64,000 nucleotides of DNA. It comes from Palsa-504 sp963839095. GTDB lineage: Bacteria; Actinomycetota; Actinomycetes; Streptosporangiales; Streptosporangiaceae. Location: contig CAWIUF010000070.1 in the NCBI GenBank assembly GCA_963839095.1, forward strand, positions 1 through 64,000, read 5' to 3'. Made by a program: the position numbers and the translations under genes. Shown here piece after piece: positions 1 to 10,158 of the stretch. Every line of letters starts with the position of its first letter. Within the stretch, counting starts at the first letter, position 1. The notes below the pieces were generated by a model. It had not been told where the DNA came from. It did no database searches and was given only the letters and a program-made list of their open reading frames with translations.

Positions 1-60
1 TGCAGAATTTTCTCTGCAAGCCTACCGTGGTGGGCATGACAACCTGTGAGCTCCTGGCCC

Positions 61-135
61 GTGAAGCAAGTCCCCGTGAACTGAGTCCCGGTGAACTGAG
101 TCCTAGCGAACCAAGTCCCCGTGCACTCCCGGCCC
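61..135. repeat. 15-bp tandem repeat, five units
   Basis: Five consecutive 15-bp units start at 61, 76, 91, 106 and 121. The consensus is close to GTGAACTGAGTCCCG, and units diverge by several bases. The array lies just before a small membrane-protein gene. Its unit length and core (CTGAGTCCC versus CTGATCCCG) match the ten-unit array at 18085-18234, so the two seem to be one dispersed repeat family. Confidence 0.8.
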
Positions 136-181
136 GCGCTCCCGAGATCCCCGTCTCCGGCACCACCGGCTGGGACGGCTG

Positions 182-593
182 GTGGCCCTGGCCGTGGGGT
201 TGTTCCTGCTGCCGTGGTGCGTGGTGCTCGGGATGACGCTGCCCGCCGCCGAGGTTCGTGCCGGACTGGTCGCTGGCCTGGGTGGGACTGGATTTCGCCG
301 AGGCGGTCGCCGCGCTGCTGACCGCGTGGCTGCTCAGGCGGGGCAGCCCGCGGGCCAGCCTGCCGGCCATGGCCGGGGCCGGGCTGCTGTTCGCCGACGC
401 CTGGTTCGACGTGTGCACGTCGGCCGCCGGAACGGCGCGCGTGCTGGCCGTGGGGGAGGCCGCCCTGGTGGAGCTGCCGCTGGCCGCCGCCGCGATCTGG
501 CTCGCCGTCACCCTGACCCGGCCCCCCAGGGCCACGAAAGGCGGCCCGGAGGGCCACGAAAAGCGGCCCGGCGTTGCTACCGTGACAAGGTGA
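182..593 (+). CDS. Small integral membrane protein (frameshifted)
   Basis: The product reads as a short membrane protein of unknown function. One frame gives a hydrophobic helix (VALAVGLFLLPWCVVLG) ending in LPAAEV. The next frame resumes with PDWSLAWVGLDFAEAVAALL and runs through two more hydrophobic stretches to a stop at 591-593. The two halves join logically near position 256 by a 1-base shift. The start is uncertain: GTG 182 is used here, but an upstream start inside the 15-bp repeat array is possible. The 3' end carries a 22-bp tandem duplication. The stop overlaps the GTG of the next gene. Confidence 0.5.
528..571. repeat. 22-bp tandem duplication at a gene 3' end
   Basis: Two 22-bp units (528-549 and 550-571) with core GGGCCACGAAA-GCGGCCCGG differ at one base. 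They lie within the last codons of the preceding membrane-protein gene. They are one of several 3'-end tandem duplications in this window. Confidence 0.75.
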
Positions 594-1043
594 CTATCCA
601 TTTCATCTGCCGGGGTAACTCGTTCCGCAGCATTATCGCCGAAGCCTATCTGAATTCACTGAAGATTAACGATCTGGTCGTTTTTTCCAGCGGGTCGACG
701 GCCGCGCTGGCCAAGGCCAGGAACCGGCCCTATCATCAGCTGACGCTGGATCTTCTGGGGCCGCACGGCATTCGCGAATACGCCAAGGGCGACTACGGAG
801 ACAGCTGACGCAAGCGCATCTCGACCGAGCTGATATCTCAGTCTGCATGAATCAGGTCGTCTACGACGAGTGCCTGACGTCCGTGACCTCCCGGGTCAGC
901 CCAAGAATCTGGTCGGTCACCGATATCGGCAAGCCGGGCCGGATTGCCGGTACCGAGCTTAAAGGCCCCGGCGGTACCGGGAAGAGGCGTATCAGGAAAT
1001 CACCCAGAACGTCGATCGGCTGCTCTCCGAGGAAAACGTCTAA
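590..1043 (+). CDS. Low-molecular-weight protein-tyrosine-phosphatase-like protein (frameshifted, 3' end at IS)
   Basis: The N-terminus contains the LMW-PTP/arsenate-reductase P-loop CRGNSFRS (Cys, five residues, Arg-Ser) at about residues 8-15. It is followed by SSGSTA and an HQLTLDLLGPHGI segment typical of the fold. The reading frame breaks near 796 (a missing base before the codons for LTQAHLDRADISVCMN) and again near 965, ending YREEAYQEITQNVDRLLSEENV. The stop codon at 1041-1043 shares its last base with the terminal inverted repeat of the following IS, so the native C-terminus may have been lost. Codon use is less GC-rich than in neighbours. The substrate cannot be inferred. Confidence 0.7.
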
Positions 1044-2162
1044 GAGCCTGTAGACAAAGCATCTCAGGCTGCCTCCGTCGGGTAGATCGGGACAGCGGTG
1101 GCGGTCGCCGCCCCAGCGCCCGCCCGGGCGGCTGGCCGGTCTGGTAGCGCGGCCAGGCGGGTCATGATCAAGACGGTGGCCCACCAGACCATGGCCTCGT
1201 GATGTTCAGTGCGACGCTCGTAGTCGCGGACCAGCCGCCTGTAGCGCAGCAGCCAGCCGAAGGTCCGCTCGACGACCCACCTGCGGGCGACTACCCGGAA
1301 GCCGGGCGCGTCGCTGCGCTTGATGATCTCCAGGGTGATGCCCGCGGCTTTGTTCACCCAGGCGGCCGGGGCTTACCGTCATACCCGGACCAGGACCACA
1401 TCAGCCGCAGCGTGGTAAATGCCGCCAGCAGGCGCGGGATCAGCAGCTTCACGCCGGCCCGGTCGCTGACCGACGCCGCGGCGGCCACGATGGCCAGCAG
1501 CCAGCCCTCGGCATCGACGGCGACGTGCCGGCCCCTGCTATCATCTTCTTTTCCGCCATGGAATCCGCGGCTGCCCTTCCAGACGGTGTCCGCGGCCTTG
1601 ACGATCTGCGAGTCGACGATCACCGCGGTCGGCTCCGGGCCGCGGCCCTGATGGCTGCGCAGCCGCCGCCGCAGCCGGTGCGCCGAGCTCCTCCGAGCAG
1701 AGCCGCGCCCGCTCCAGCGGCCAGAAGAACTTCCCACACCGCCGCGTGCGGCGGGAAGTCCACCGGCAGCGCCCGCCACTCCACCCCGTTCTTCACCACG
1801 TAGAACACCGCGTCGCACATCGCCCGCAGGTCATGCTCTCCATCGGCGGGCCCTCCGCCTTGACCAGCGCGGCCATCACCGCTCTGGCCTCCGGCTCCAG
1901 CACCTGCCACTGCGCGTCGGTGGTATCGGAGGGATCAGCGCGGGAGACTACCGGTCATGGCAACGGCATCCCGACGCGGCGCATCTGGCGTTCCCGGCGG
2001 AGGCAGGGTAGACAGGCACGCAGGACTCCTGGTGCTGGAGGGCATAGACACCTCTCCGCTACCAGGAGTCCGCTCACGCCCCGGCGTGACACGCCGCGCC
2101 CATAGCAAGAAAGACCGGGCCATCCGGCCAGACCAGACCTACCGGGCTTGTCTACAGGCTCT
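1043..2162 (-). mobile_element. IS5-family insertion sequence, copy 1
   Basis: The element is about 1120 bp, bounded by inverted repeats starting AGAGCCTGTAGACAA (left end 1043; the complement ends at 2162). It encodes one DDE transposase on the minus strand. The same terminal repeat recurs at 5373-5390, at the end of a truncated second copy. I could not see a convincing target-site duplication. Confidence 0.85.
1064..1910 (-). pseudogene. IS5-family DDE transposase (frameshifted)
   Basis: Recognisable transposase segments lie in three frames: DLRAMCDAVFYVVKNGVEWR near the N-terminus, VIVDSQIVKAADTVWKGSRG around the first catalytic Asp, then SGYDGK and VVERTFGWLLRYRRLVRDYE, which carries the catalytic Glu and the family's C-terminal signature. 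The D of the usual DSGYDG motif is damaged here (reads WSGYDG), while the second copy keeps DSGYDG. With at least two frame breaks the transposase is probably inactive as sequenced. Confidence 0.8.
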
Positions 2163-2200
2163 GAAGAGAGCGCGCTCGCTGGCGTCGGACGGAAAGGTGC

Positions 2201-2942
2201 TCATCCCGCCTCGAGCACGAGCCCGAAGGTCTCCTGGATGCCGGCCGCGCCGTCGGGCGTGATCCGGAGTGCCCGGCTCCCGGGCCGCGGCTCGACCCAG
2301 CCCGCCGCCAGGGCATGGTCGCGCAGCGCGCGGCCGAGTTGCCCGGCGAGGTGGTGGCGGGTCTCGGTCCAGTCGACGCAGTAGCGGATCAGTGGGCGGC
2401 GGCCGCCGGGGAGGCGGCGCCGAGGTCGTCGAGGAAGTCCTGCCCGCTGCCGGTGAGCTGGTAGTCCACGTCGCGGCCGTACGACGCCGGCGGTCGGCCG
2501 GCGCTGTCGGGGTCGAAGCGGCCGTCCCCGCCGCACAGGAAGCCGCGATCGAGCATGCTCTGCATGAGCCCGACGCCGAGCTGGCCGGCCAGGTGGTCGT
2601 AGCACGAGCGCGCCCGGCGCAACTGGGCGGCGCGGGTGCTGGCCCGCAGCGAGGTGATCGGCTCGGGCGGGGCGAGCTCCATCAGCCGCTCGAGGACGTC
2701 GGACGACAGCCGACCCGGCCAGCCGGTAGTACCGGCTCTTGCCCTCGGCGCGGACCGCGATCAGCCCGCCCTCGGTGAGCTTCTTCAGATGCGCGCTCGC
2801 GGTCGGGCGGCTGACGCCGGCCTCCTGCGCCAGCATGCTGGCGGACAACTCGCGGCCCGAGGATCAGGGCGATCAGGATCCGGCTCCGGGCCCGGTCGGC
2901 GATCAGCTCGGCGACCCGCGACAGGTCGGCGTCCCCGGTCAT
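2201..2942 (-). CDS. ArsR-family transcriptional regulator (frameshifted)
   Basis: This is a winged-helix DNA-binding repressor. The N-terminus reads MTGDADLSRVAELIADRARS. After a frame break it continues with SASMLAQEAGVSRPTASAHL, a typical ArsR recognition helix, and KSRYYRLAG, the wing. Two further breaks separate a central domain (RARSCYDHLAGQLGVGLMQS) and a C-terminal part ending FGLVLEAG. About 230 residues in total makes it a long-form ArsR. Its ATG overlaps the stop of the upstream MFS gene (ATGA), so the two are probably translated together and the regulator likely controls the exporter. Confidence 0.8.
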
Positions 2943-4338
2943 GTCGATCCTCTCCAGCTCCGGCCCGGCGGCGTACCGCCGTTGCCTCGACGGTACTCAG
3001 GAGCGCGAACTGCACTGGCCGCTGCGGCAAGGCCAAGTGCGACGGAGAAGCCGGTGCGTACGCCGCCGGCGTTGAGCACCGCCCCGAGCAGCGCCACGCC
3101 GATGGCCCCGCCGATCTGGCGCGCGGTGTTGAGCGAGCCACTGGCCAGGCCCGCATGCTGAGCGGGCGAGGCGTTGAGCGCGACCGACGTCATGGCGGGC
3201 ATCGCGAGGCAGCACAGGCCGATCACGGCGAGCCCGGCGATGATCAGGGCCGGCGAGGCGGCCAGCCCGCCCGCCGCGGTGACGATGGCTCCGATGCCAG
3301 CACACGTGAAGCCGAGCAGCATCGGTCGGCGAGGCCCGGCCGCGGCCGCGAGGAGGCCACCGCTGATCGCTCCGACGCCGACCACCACGGCCATCGGCAG
3401 CACCGCGAGCCCTCCCGTCAGCGCCGAGAAGCCATAGGCCGACTGCAGCGTCAGCGAAACGCACAGCAAGGCGCCGTACATCGCGAAGTTGAAGCAGAAC
3501 CCGGTCAGCAGCGACCAGCGGAACGGGACCGAGCCGGTGAGGCCGGCCGGCACGAGCGGATGGGCGCTCCGCCGCTCGAGGCGCGTGAACAGCCAGCCGG
3601 CCACGATCCCGAGCGCCAGCGCGCCGGCCGCCGTCGCCAGCTGGTGCTCGCCGGCCTCGATGATGCCGGCGGTGAGCGCGGCGAGGGCGAGCGTGCCGAG
3701 CACGGTCCTGGCCGGGTGGACCGGCGGGACGCGGTCGGTCGCGGGGCCGAGCACCGCGATGGTGCCACCGATCACGGCGGCCGCGGGAAGGTTGATCCAG
3801 AAGATCGCCGGCAAGCTCGCGACCGTGATCGGCACCCCGCCGAGCAGCGGCCCCGAGGCGAAGCCGAGGGTGGCGATCCCGCCCCAGACTCCGAGCGCGC
3901 GGGACCGCTCGCCGGACTCGGGGTAGAGCTCGGTGATCATCGCCAGCGACGCCGGGAACATCAGCGCCGCCCCGGCGCCTGGAACGCGGGCGCCGATCAG
4001 CACCGGCCAGCCGCCGGCCAGTGCGGCCGCGGCCGAGGCGAGCCCGAACAGCCCGAAACCCAGCAGGCAGGTGCGGCGGTGCCCGTACCAGTCGCCGAGG
4101 GCGCCCGCGGTCAGCATGCAGGCGGCGAACGGGACGGCGTACCCGTCCACGGCCCACTGGGCCGCGCTCACCCCGCCGCCGAGGTCGGTCCGCAGCGTCT
4201 GCAGGGCGACGTTGACGATGGTCGCGTCGAGCTGCACCAGCGCGAACGTCAGCGACAGGGCGACCAGCGTGACCGTCCGCGCCGCCGCCCGGCCCGGGTG
4301 AGCTCCGGGGTCCGCTCAGCAAGATCGTAGGACGTCAT
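2939..4338 (-). CDS. MFS drug-efflux transporter, DHA2 (EmrB/QacA) type
   Basis: A proton-coupled exporter of the inner membrane. It has the DHA2 opening QLDATIVNVALQTLR, motif A-like DWYGHRRT, and many hydrophobic helices across about 450 residues. The ATG at 4338 (MTSYDLAERTPEL) is one frame off from the main reading frame, with a break near 4280 in a GC-rich run. The C-terminus may also be shifted, as it runs into a polar tail (RAPEYRRG). It forms a two-gene operon with the overlapping ArsR gene, consistent with a repressor-efflux pair. The substrate is unknown. Confidence 0.85.
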
Positions 4339-4430
4339 GCCCCCATCGTGACGCGGGAATAGTTCGACGCCGGACGAATCGGGACAGGGCCGCTGCCGTA
4401 CGGCGGAGACTGCCGCCTCCTGCACCAAGA

Positions 4431-4892
4431 TCACGGACGTGGCCCGGGCGTGCGCACGCGGGCGGCCAGGACGAGCCGCTGCGCTCCTAGCGTCACCGCG
4501 AGGTACAAGAGCAGGGCGACCCTGTCAGCCTGCGCCGTGCTGCCGCTGAGCAGCTGCGCTGCGCCGACGTGACCTCCAACCGAGACGAGCCACAAAACTG
4601 CGGTGAGCCATGTGCCCTGGCGCATGAAGCGTTCTTGTTCCCGCCAGACCCGCACGGTCGTCGCTCGCAGCGCGCCCAGCAGCTGCGCCCGCCGCAAGGC
4701 TGGCCGCGATGAAGATCACAGCACCGCCGGTCATGCTGTGGTGCTGGCCCAACTGGGCCAGCTCGGCAAGCCCGAGTACACCCAGGATCAGCGGCAGACG
4801 GCCTGTGCCCAGCGGCCTGGCCGTGAGCTGCCCGGAAGAGCAGCCAGGCGAAGATGGCCAGATCGATGATTAGCGCGCTTGGGGGTCTCCAT
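4431..4892 (-). CDS. Small multi-helix membrane protein (DUF1453-like, frameshifted)
   Basis: About 150 residues with four hydrophobic segments: ALIIDLAIFAWLLF, LPLILGVLGLAELAQLG, MTGGAVIFIAASLAAGAAA and LTAVLWLVSVGGHVGAAQLL. Between the third and fourth is a conserved-looking cytoplasmic piece, RATTVRVWREQERFMRQGTW. This layout resembles DUF1453/CcdC-like proteins, whose role is not settled. The start at 4892 (METPK) needs one 1-base correction to join the first helix, and two further breaks lie near 4830 and 4690. A truncated IS copy begins 25 bp upstream. Confidence 0.5.
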
Positions 4893-4916
4893 TTAACCGG
4901 AGTGGTCCAGGTTAGC

Positions 4917-5390
4917 GGCCCTCGAGGGCTGGCTGCTGGCCATCGTGGCCGCCGCGGCGTCGGTCAGGGGGCGGCAGGCGTGAAGCTGCTGATCCGCGCC
5001 TGCTGGCGGCATTTACCACGCTGCGGCTGATGTGGGCCGACTCGGGTATGACGGTAAGCCCCTGGCCGCCTGGGTGAACAAAGCCGCGGGCATCACCCTG
5101 GAGATCATCAAGCGCAGCGACGCGCCCGGCTTCCGGGTAGTCGCCCGCAGGTGGGTCGTCGAGCGGACCTTCGGCTGGCTGCTGCGCTACAGGCGGCTGG
5201 TCCGCGACTACGAGCGTCGCACTGAACATCACGAGGCCATGGTCTGGTGGGCCACCGTCTTGATCATGACCCCACAGGCTGGCGCGCTGCCAGACCGGCC
5301 AGCCGCCCGGCGGGCGCTCGGGGCGGCGACCGCCACCGCTGTCCCGATCTACCGACTCAGGCAGCCTGAAATGCTTTGTCTACAGGCTCT
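4917..5390 (+). mobile_element. IS5-family insertion sequence, truncated copy 2
   Basis: This is the transposase 3' half of the same IS as copy 1, in the opposite orientation. It starts abruptly at about 4917 in the EGWLLAIVAAAAS coding region and runs to the terminal repeat GCTTTGTCTACAGGCTCT (5373-5390). It retains DSGYDGK and VVERTFGWLLRYRRLVRDYE. The 5' half and its terminal repeat are missing. With copy 1 it flanks the ArsR-MFS genes, as in a composite transposon. Confidence 0.8.
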
Positions 5391-5405
5391 GCGGCCCAGA
5401 AAACG

Positions 5406-6072
5406 TTAACCCCCGGTCAGCGCGCTCCCGGCCGCGTCCGTGTACAGCTCGGCCGCCCGCCAGCAGTACCAGGCCGCCACCGAACGATACGGCCGGAACG
5501 GCTCCCCGAGCGGACGAAGCTCTTCGCCGTCGGCTCGGGCACCCGCCAGGCCAGCCCTAACCGCGGCGCACGCCCAGGTCGCCGACTGGCCACACGTCCA
5601 GCCGCCGCAGCTGGAAGAGCAGGAACATCTCGGCCGTCCAGGGCCCGATCCCGCGCACGGCCGACAAACGCGCGGCGATCTCGTCGTCGCTCTCCCGGGC
5701 CAACCCGCGCGGCGACAGCACCACCGTCCCGTCCAGCACCTTGGCCGCCAGGTCCCGCAGCGAGGCCATCTTGTCCTGACAGCCCGGCCGCCCGCAGCTC
5801 CTCGTCGGACAGTGCCAGCAGTGCCTCGGCCGAGACGTCACCGCCGATCGCGGCGAGCAGCCGCCGTGGAGGCCGCCGCCCGCGCCCCGCCAGCTGCTGG
5901 TACACGATGGCCCGGACCAGTGTGCCGAGGTGCGTCTCGGTCGGCCGGCCGAGCCGGGGAAGCCCCGCCTCAACCACCAGCCGGGCGATGACCGGATCCC
6001 GTTCGGCCAGGATCCGCGCGGCCGCCGCGAAGCTGACCTTCCGCTGGACCGCACACTCGAAGACGCAGGCAT
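5406..6072 (-). CDS. DNA-3-methyladenine glycosylase (HhH-GPD, AlkA-type; frameshifted)
   Basis: A base-excision repair enzyme that removes alkylated purines. It shows KVSFAAAARILAERDPVIAR, LVRAIVYQQLAG, and the helix-hairpin-helix plus GPD region: SAVRGIGPWTAEMFLLF followed by VGDLGVRRG with the catalytic Asp. The C-terminus reads RPYRSVAAWYCWRAAELYT. The frame breaks near 6040, 5880, 5780 and 5570 when the pieces are joined. The ATG at 6072 (MPASSSVR) is the likeliest start. The stop lies only 15 bp from the outer end of the truncated IS copy. Confidence 0.8.
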
Positions 6073-6169
6073 ACCCCCATGATGCCTGGTGGCTGTCCTG
6101 CCCAGAAGGCTGCTGGCCCTGGCGTGGGTGCGGCTCCTTCGGAGTGAAGGGTCAGAGCGGTTGGCACCC

Positions 6170-6231
6170 GGGGTACCCAGGTACGTGGGCTGTGGCACAC
6201 GGGGTACCCAAGAACGTGGGCTGTGGCACAC
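6170..6231. repeat. Direct repeat of about 31 bp, two units
   Basis: GGGGTACCCA-(g/ag)...ACGTGGGCTGTGGCACAC occurs twice, at 6170-6200 and 6201-6231, upstream of the glycosylase gene. The units differ only near the middle. The function is unknown. Confidence 0.7.
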
Positions 6232-6832
6232 GGTCCCTGTCCGGCAGCGCCGCCGCGGGCCCGGGGCTGGCATCAGGCGCACCGGCGGTACCGCGAGCCA
6301 TCACCGGTCCCGCGGACAGAGGGGCCCGCTCCGGGAGAGCCGCCCCCATATGGCGCCGATGCGGCTGGTCCGAGGTGAGCGTCCGGGTCGCGGGGCGGGT
6401 GGTGCCCAGTGAGGCACCTGACCGCGTCCTGGCGCCTGCCGGCAGGCCGGCTGAACCACGACGATGGAGCATCGTGGTGGTCCTGACCACCACCGATGGA
6501 GCATTGCCGTGGCCGGCCCTGCCGGCCCGGCACCGGGCCAGGGACCGGGACAGATGATGCCGGAGCGGCCGATGAGGACGTTGAGGCGTGCAACGGCCGC
6601 TCGCCCCCGCCCGTCGGCCGGCCGCGGTCCGCGAGAGCCCGACCCCACACCGGCTCCGTTGCTAACTGGCGGGCCGACCTGACACCGGAGACTCGCCTGC
6701 TCAATCCGCGCGAACTCCTGCGATCCGGTCACATTCCGGCCGCCGCGATCCGTCATGGCAGCGAGCAAGAACAAAACCAAGTGCGCACCACAAAACCAAG
6801 TGAACAAGACGAAACCACGCGGGAGATGTGAC
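6232..6832. other. Intergenic region with palindrome and paired direct repeats
   Basis: No convincing gene is seen. It contains GTGGTGGTCCTGACCACCAC (6474-6493), a 9-bp perfect inverted repeat with a 2-base centre. Just before the next gene, two copies of ACAAAACCAAGTG (6771-6783 and 6790-6802) sit 19 bp apart in an A-rich stretch. Their spacing and position directly ahead of the start at 6833 fit an operator or promoter region for the oxidoreductase. Confidence 0.45.
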
Positions 6833-7582
6833 ATGACAAGGATCGCGGTAGCGGGGGCGACCGGACGGGTCGGCCGGCACGTCGTGGACGTGCTCGCGAG
6901 CGTGGCCACGACGTGGTGGCGATCTCCCGCTCAACGGCGTAAACGTGATCACCGGGGACGGCCTGGACCCGGCCCTGGAGGCGTCGGCTGTCATCATCGA
7001 CGCCTCCACCGGGCCGTCGCCCGAGCAGGCCGCGGCGACCGAGTTCTTCACCACGGCGACCCGGAACCTGCACGAGCCGGCGTCGAGGCCGGCGTACGCA
7101 GGCTGGTGGTGGTGTCCATTATCGGCACCGACAAGGCCACCGCCGGCTACGGCGCGGCCAAGCGGCCCACGAGCGGGCCGCGCTGGCCGGGCCGATCCCG
7201 GCCCGGATCCTGCGCGCGGCCCAGTTCCACGAGTTCGTCGAGGTGCTGATGGGCTGGGGCAGGCAGGGCGACGTCGTCTACCTGCCGAAGATGCGCACCC
7301 AGATCGTCGCGGCCCGGGCCGTCGCCGAGGCGCTTGCCGACCTGGCCCTGAGTCGACCGAGCCGGAAGCCGAGTGCCGGCGAGATCGCCGGCCCGCGCGA
7401 GGAGTACCTCCCCGACCTGGCCGAGCTGCTCGCGGCCAAGCGCGGCGACGGAGTCAAGATCGAGGCGGTCAGCAACCCGGCCGACCCCAACGACGTGCTC
7501 AACAACAACGGCGGCCTGCTGCCCGGTCCGCACGCCACCCTGGCCGGCCCCACCTTCGCCGAATGGCTCGACGCCCAACTGA
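6833..7582 (+). CDS. NAD(P)-binding oxidoreductase, NmrA/SDR-like (frameshifted)
   Basis: The N-terminus MTRIAVAGATGRVGRHVVDV is a Rossmann nucleotide-binding motif (GATGRVG). Later segments are GVRRLVVVSIIGTD, ILRAAQFHEFVEVLMGWG and PDLAELLAAKRG, typical of NmrA-like atypical SDRs of about 250 residues. Breaks near 6895, 7075 and 7165 must be closed. The start ATG has GGGAGATG upstream. The conserved region ends at FAEWLDAQ. The palindrome TGATCA at 7580-7585 would give stops for both this gene and the convergent MaoC-type gene after a 1-base correction; as sequenced the frame stays open to 7704. The substrate is unknown. Confidence 0.7.
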
Positions 7583-8372
7583 TCACTCCCGTGGCGGTGA
7601 CCCGCCCGGCGGCGTCCCGGCACGAGGTCCGGACCGCGTCCCCGTCCGGCGCCGCCGACACCACCAGCCCCTGCCCGTCGTACAACGGCGACACCAGCCG
7701 GTAGGAGTACTCAGCCGCCGCCAGCCCCGGCCGCCGCGCCAGCTCGGCCATCAGCAGAGCCTGCAACGGCCCGTGCACGAGCAGCCCGGGGTAGCCCTCG
7801 GACCGGGCGTAATCCCGGTCATAGTGGATCCGGTGCGCGTTGTACGTCAGCGCCGAATACCGGAACAGCAAGACCGGATCCACCGCGACCGTCCAGTCCC
7901 CGGGCCCGGCCGGAACCGGCGGGCCAGCGGCGGCCGGATCCGGCCCACCGCCCCCAGCAGGCTCCCGGTACACCAGATCCTGCTCCTCGCTGACCACCAC
8001 CGCCCCGCCCTGGCTGATCTCGGTGCGCACGGTGACGAAATGCAGCGGCCCGGTCCGCCCCTGCTTGACCGCCGCACTGGCCTGCCAGGTCCGCCGGGTC
8101 GCCTCCGCCCCGATCCGCAGCGCCCCGTGCCGCCACACCCGCCCCCCGGCGAACATCCGCCGCAGCCCCGGCCCGGGCGGCACCGGCATCCCGCCGTGCA
8201 CCTGGTGACCGTCCGGCCCCAGCGCGGCCGTAGCCGGCCGGTCCAGCAGATACACCCAATGCCAGAGCAAAGGCATTGCACCGAACGAGTCGCCTGTCAC
8301 GCCCAGCAACCCCGCCAGCGCCTCCGCGGGCCCCGGCGCGATCAGCTCGGTGACTTCCCTGACGCTACCCAT
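7583..8372 (-). CDS. MaoC/HTD2-type acyl-CoA hydratase (mesaconyl-C4-CoA hydratase-like)
   Basis: A double hot-dog fold hydratase. The C-terminal domain has YNAHRIHYDRDYARSEGYPG then LLVHGPLQALLMAEL, the hydratase-2 signature of the HTD2 group. The N-terminal half has LWHWVYLLDRP and GGMPVPPGPGLRRMFAGGR. The start is ATG 8372 (MGSVREVTELIAPG), overlapping the stop of the upstream ABM gene by 8 bp. The frame is open beyond the conserved end (GRVTATGVIS) to 7278, so the stop has probably been lost to an indel. It is the last gene of the six-gene catabolic operon and presumably hydrates an enoyl-CoA there. Confidence 0.8.
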
Positions 8373-8679
8373 CAGGCTCGATGACCTGGCGGACCTCCAG
8401 CCTCCGGGCCGCCAGCAGCGGCCGGATCTGCGCCACCGCGATGCCCTCGAAGTGCGGGGTGGCCTGGTGCGCCAGGACCGCCTCGGCACTGTCGTACCGC
8501 TCGTACAGCACGAACGAGTCCGGGTCCTCCGTTCCGCGCAGCGCCACGAAATCCCGGCAGCCCGGCTCGGCCCGGGTCGCCGCGGTGTGCCGGGCCAGCA
8601 GCCTCGCCACCTGGTCGCCCTTCCCCGGCCGGGCCTGGTAGTAGACGACCAGCGTGACCTCCTCCACCGGGGTGCTCAT
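8365..8679 (-). CDS. Antibiotic biosynthesis monooxygenase (ABM) domain protein
   Basis: A 104-residue single ferredoxin-like ABM domain. It reads MSTPVEEVTLVVYYQARPGK, then ARLLARHTAATRAEPGCRDF and SFVLYERYDSAEAVLAHQ, all characteristic of the family. Such proteins oxidise quinone-like substrates or act as small dehydrating or heme-binding enzymes, so the reaction here is open. The ATG at 8679 overlaps the stop of the aldehyde dehydrogenase (ATGA), and the stop overlaps the next gene, placing it in the operon. Confidence 0.85.
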   Translation of the reverse strand: MSTPVEEVTLVVYYQARPGKGDQVARLLARHTAATRAEPGCRDFVALRGTEDPDSFVLYERYDSAEAVLAHQATPHFEGIAVAQIRPLLAARRLEVRQVIEPDG

Positions 8680-10158
8680 CCGATGGTGAAGGGGTCGCGG
8701 GTGCCGCCGGTGAGCTCCACCCAGATGGCCTTGGTCACGGTGTACTCGTGCACCGCCTCGATGCCGTTCTCCCGGCCCAGGCCGGACAGGCCGTAGCCGC
8801 CGAACGGGACGTCCGGGCCGACCACCCGGTAGGCGTTGATCCACACGGTGCCGGTGCGCATCGCGTGCGCCACCCGGTGCCCGCGGTGGATGTCCTTGGT
8901 CCACACCGCCCCGGCCAGGCCGTACCGGGTGTCGTTGGCCAGCGCCAGCGCCTCCTCCTCGGTGTCGAACGGGATGACCGACAGCACCGGGCCGAACACC
9001 TCCTCGCACGCCACCGTCATCGTCGGTTTCACCCCGGTGAGCACCGTGGGCTGGACGAAGAACCCGCCCAGCTCGGCGTCCGGCTGCCCGCCGGAGGTGA
9101 CCGTGGCGCCCTCGCTCGCGGCCCCTTCCAGGAACGAGAGCACCTTGCGGTACTGCGGTTCGGTGGCCACCGGGCCCATCTCGGTCTCGGCCGCCTTCGG
9201 GTCGCCGAGCTTGATCGACCGGGCCCGCTCGGCGATCTGGGCCACCAGGTCGTCGTGCACGGTGCGGGAGACCAGCAGCCGCGAGCCCGGCCATGCAGGT
9301 CTGGCCGGTGGCGGCGAACACCCCGGCCAGCACGCCGTTGCAGGCCGCGTCCAGGTCGGCGTCGTCAAAGACGATGTGGGCCGACTTGCCGCCCAGCTCC
9401 AGCAGCACCCCGGTGATGTTCTGGGCGGCGGCCGCCGCCACCTGCGCGCCGACCGCGGTCGAGCCGGTGAACGCCACCTTGTCCACGTCCGGGTGGGCGG
9501 CCAGCGCCTTGCCGACCGCGGGCCCGAACCCGGTCACCACGTTGAACACGCCGGGCGGGAACCCGGCCTCGTCCATCAGCGCGGCCAGCTCGACCGCGGA
9601 GGCGGGGGAGTAGTCGCTCGGCTTGGCCACCATCGTGCAGCCGGCCGCCAGCGCCGGGGCCAGCTTCCAGCACAGCAGCAGCAGCGGGGAGTTCCACGGC
9701 ACGATGGCCGCGACCACGCCGGCCGGCTCGCGCCGGGTGTAGACGAGGAAGTTCGGCTTGTCGCCGGGGATGGTGGTGCCCTCGAGCTTGTCGGCCAGCC
9801 CGGAGAAGTAGTAGAACCACTCCGGGATGCTGCCGAGCTGGCCGCGCATCTCGCGCAGCAGCTTGCCGGTGTCCCGGGTCTCGATCTCGGCCAGCCGGTC
9901 CGCGTCCCGGGCGATCAGGTCGCCCAGCTTGCGCATCAGCCGCGCCCGGCCGAACCCGGTCAGCTTCCCCCATTCCCCGGCCAGCGCCCGGCGCGCCGCG
10001 GCGACCGCGGCGTTCACGTCGGCGGCGTCGCCGTCGGCGGCCGACGCCCACGCCGAGCCCAGGTACGGGTCGACCGAGTCGTACCGCTGCCCGGACGCCG
10101 CCTCGGTCCGCTGCCCGTCGATGACGAGCTGGTAGCGCGCCCGTTCTGCTGTGCTCAT
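8676..10158 (-). CDS. NAD(P)-dependent aldehyde dehydrogenase (one frameshift)
   Basis: Full-length ALDH of about 493 residues. It has VPWNSPLLLLCWKLAPALAA, the cofactor-site VAFTGSTAVG, the general-base Glu in LLELGGKSAH, and the nucleophile Cys in GQTCMAG. Later motifs are EEVFGPVLSVIPF and FGGYGLSGLGREN. The frame breaks right after the Cys motif near 9292, where CCGGGCTCG has one extra G compared with the expected codons for AGSRLLV. It starts with ATG 10158, overlapping the CoA-transferase stop. Within the operon it likely oxidises a semialdehyde intermediate. Confidence 0.9.

Noticed and set aside
2636..4330. A 564-codon open frame on the plus strand over the ArsR-MFS genes
   Set aside because: Its translation is Arg/Gly/Gln-rich with no motif and it is antisense to a clear MFS transporter. 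It is a GC-driven shadow.
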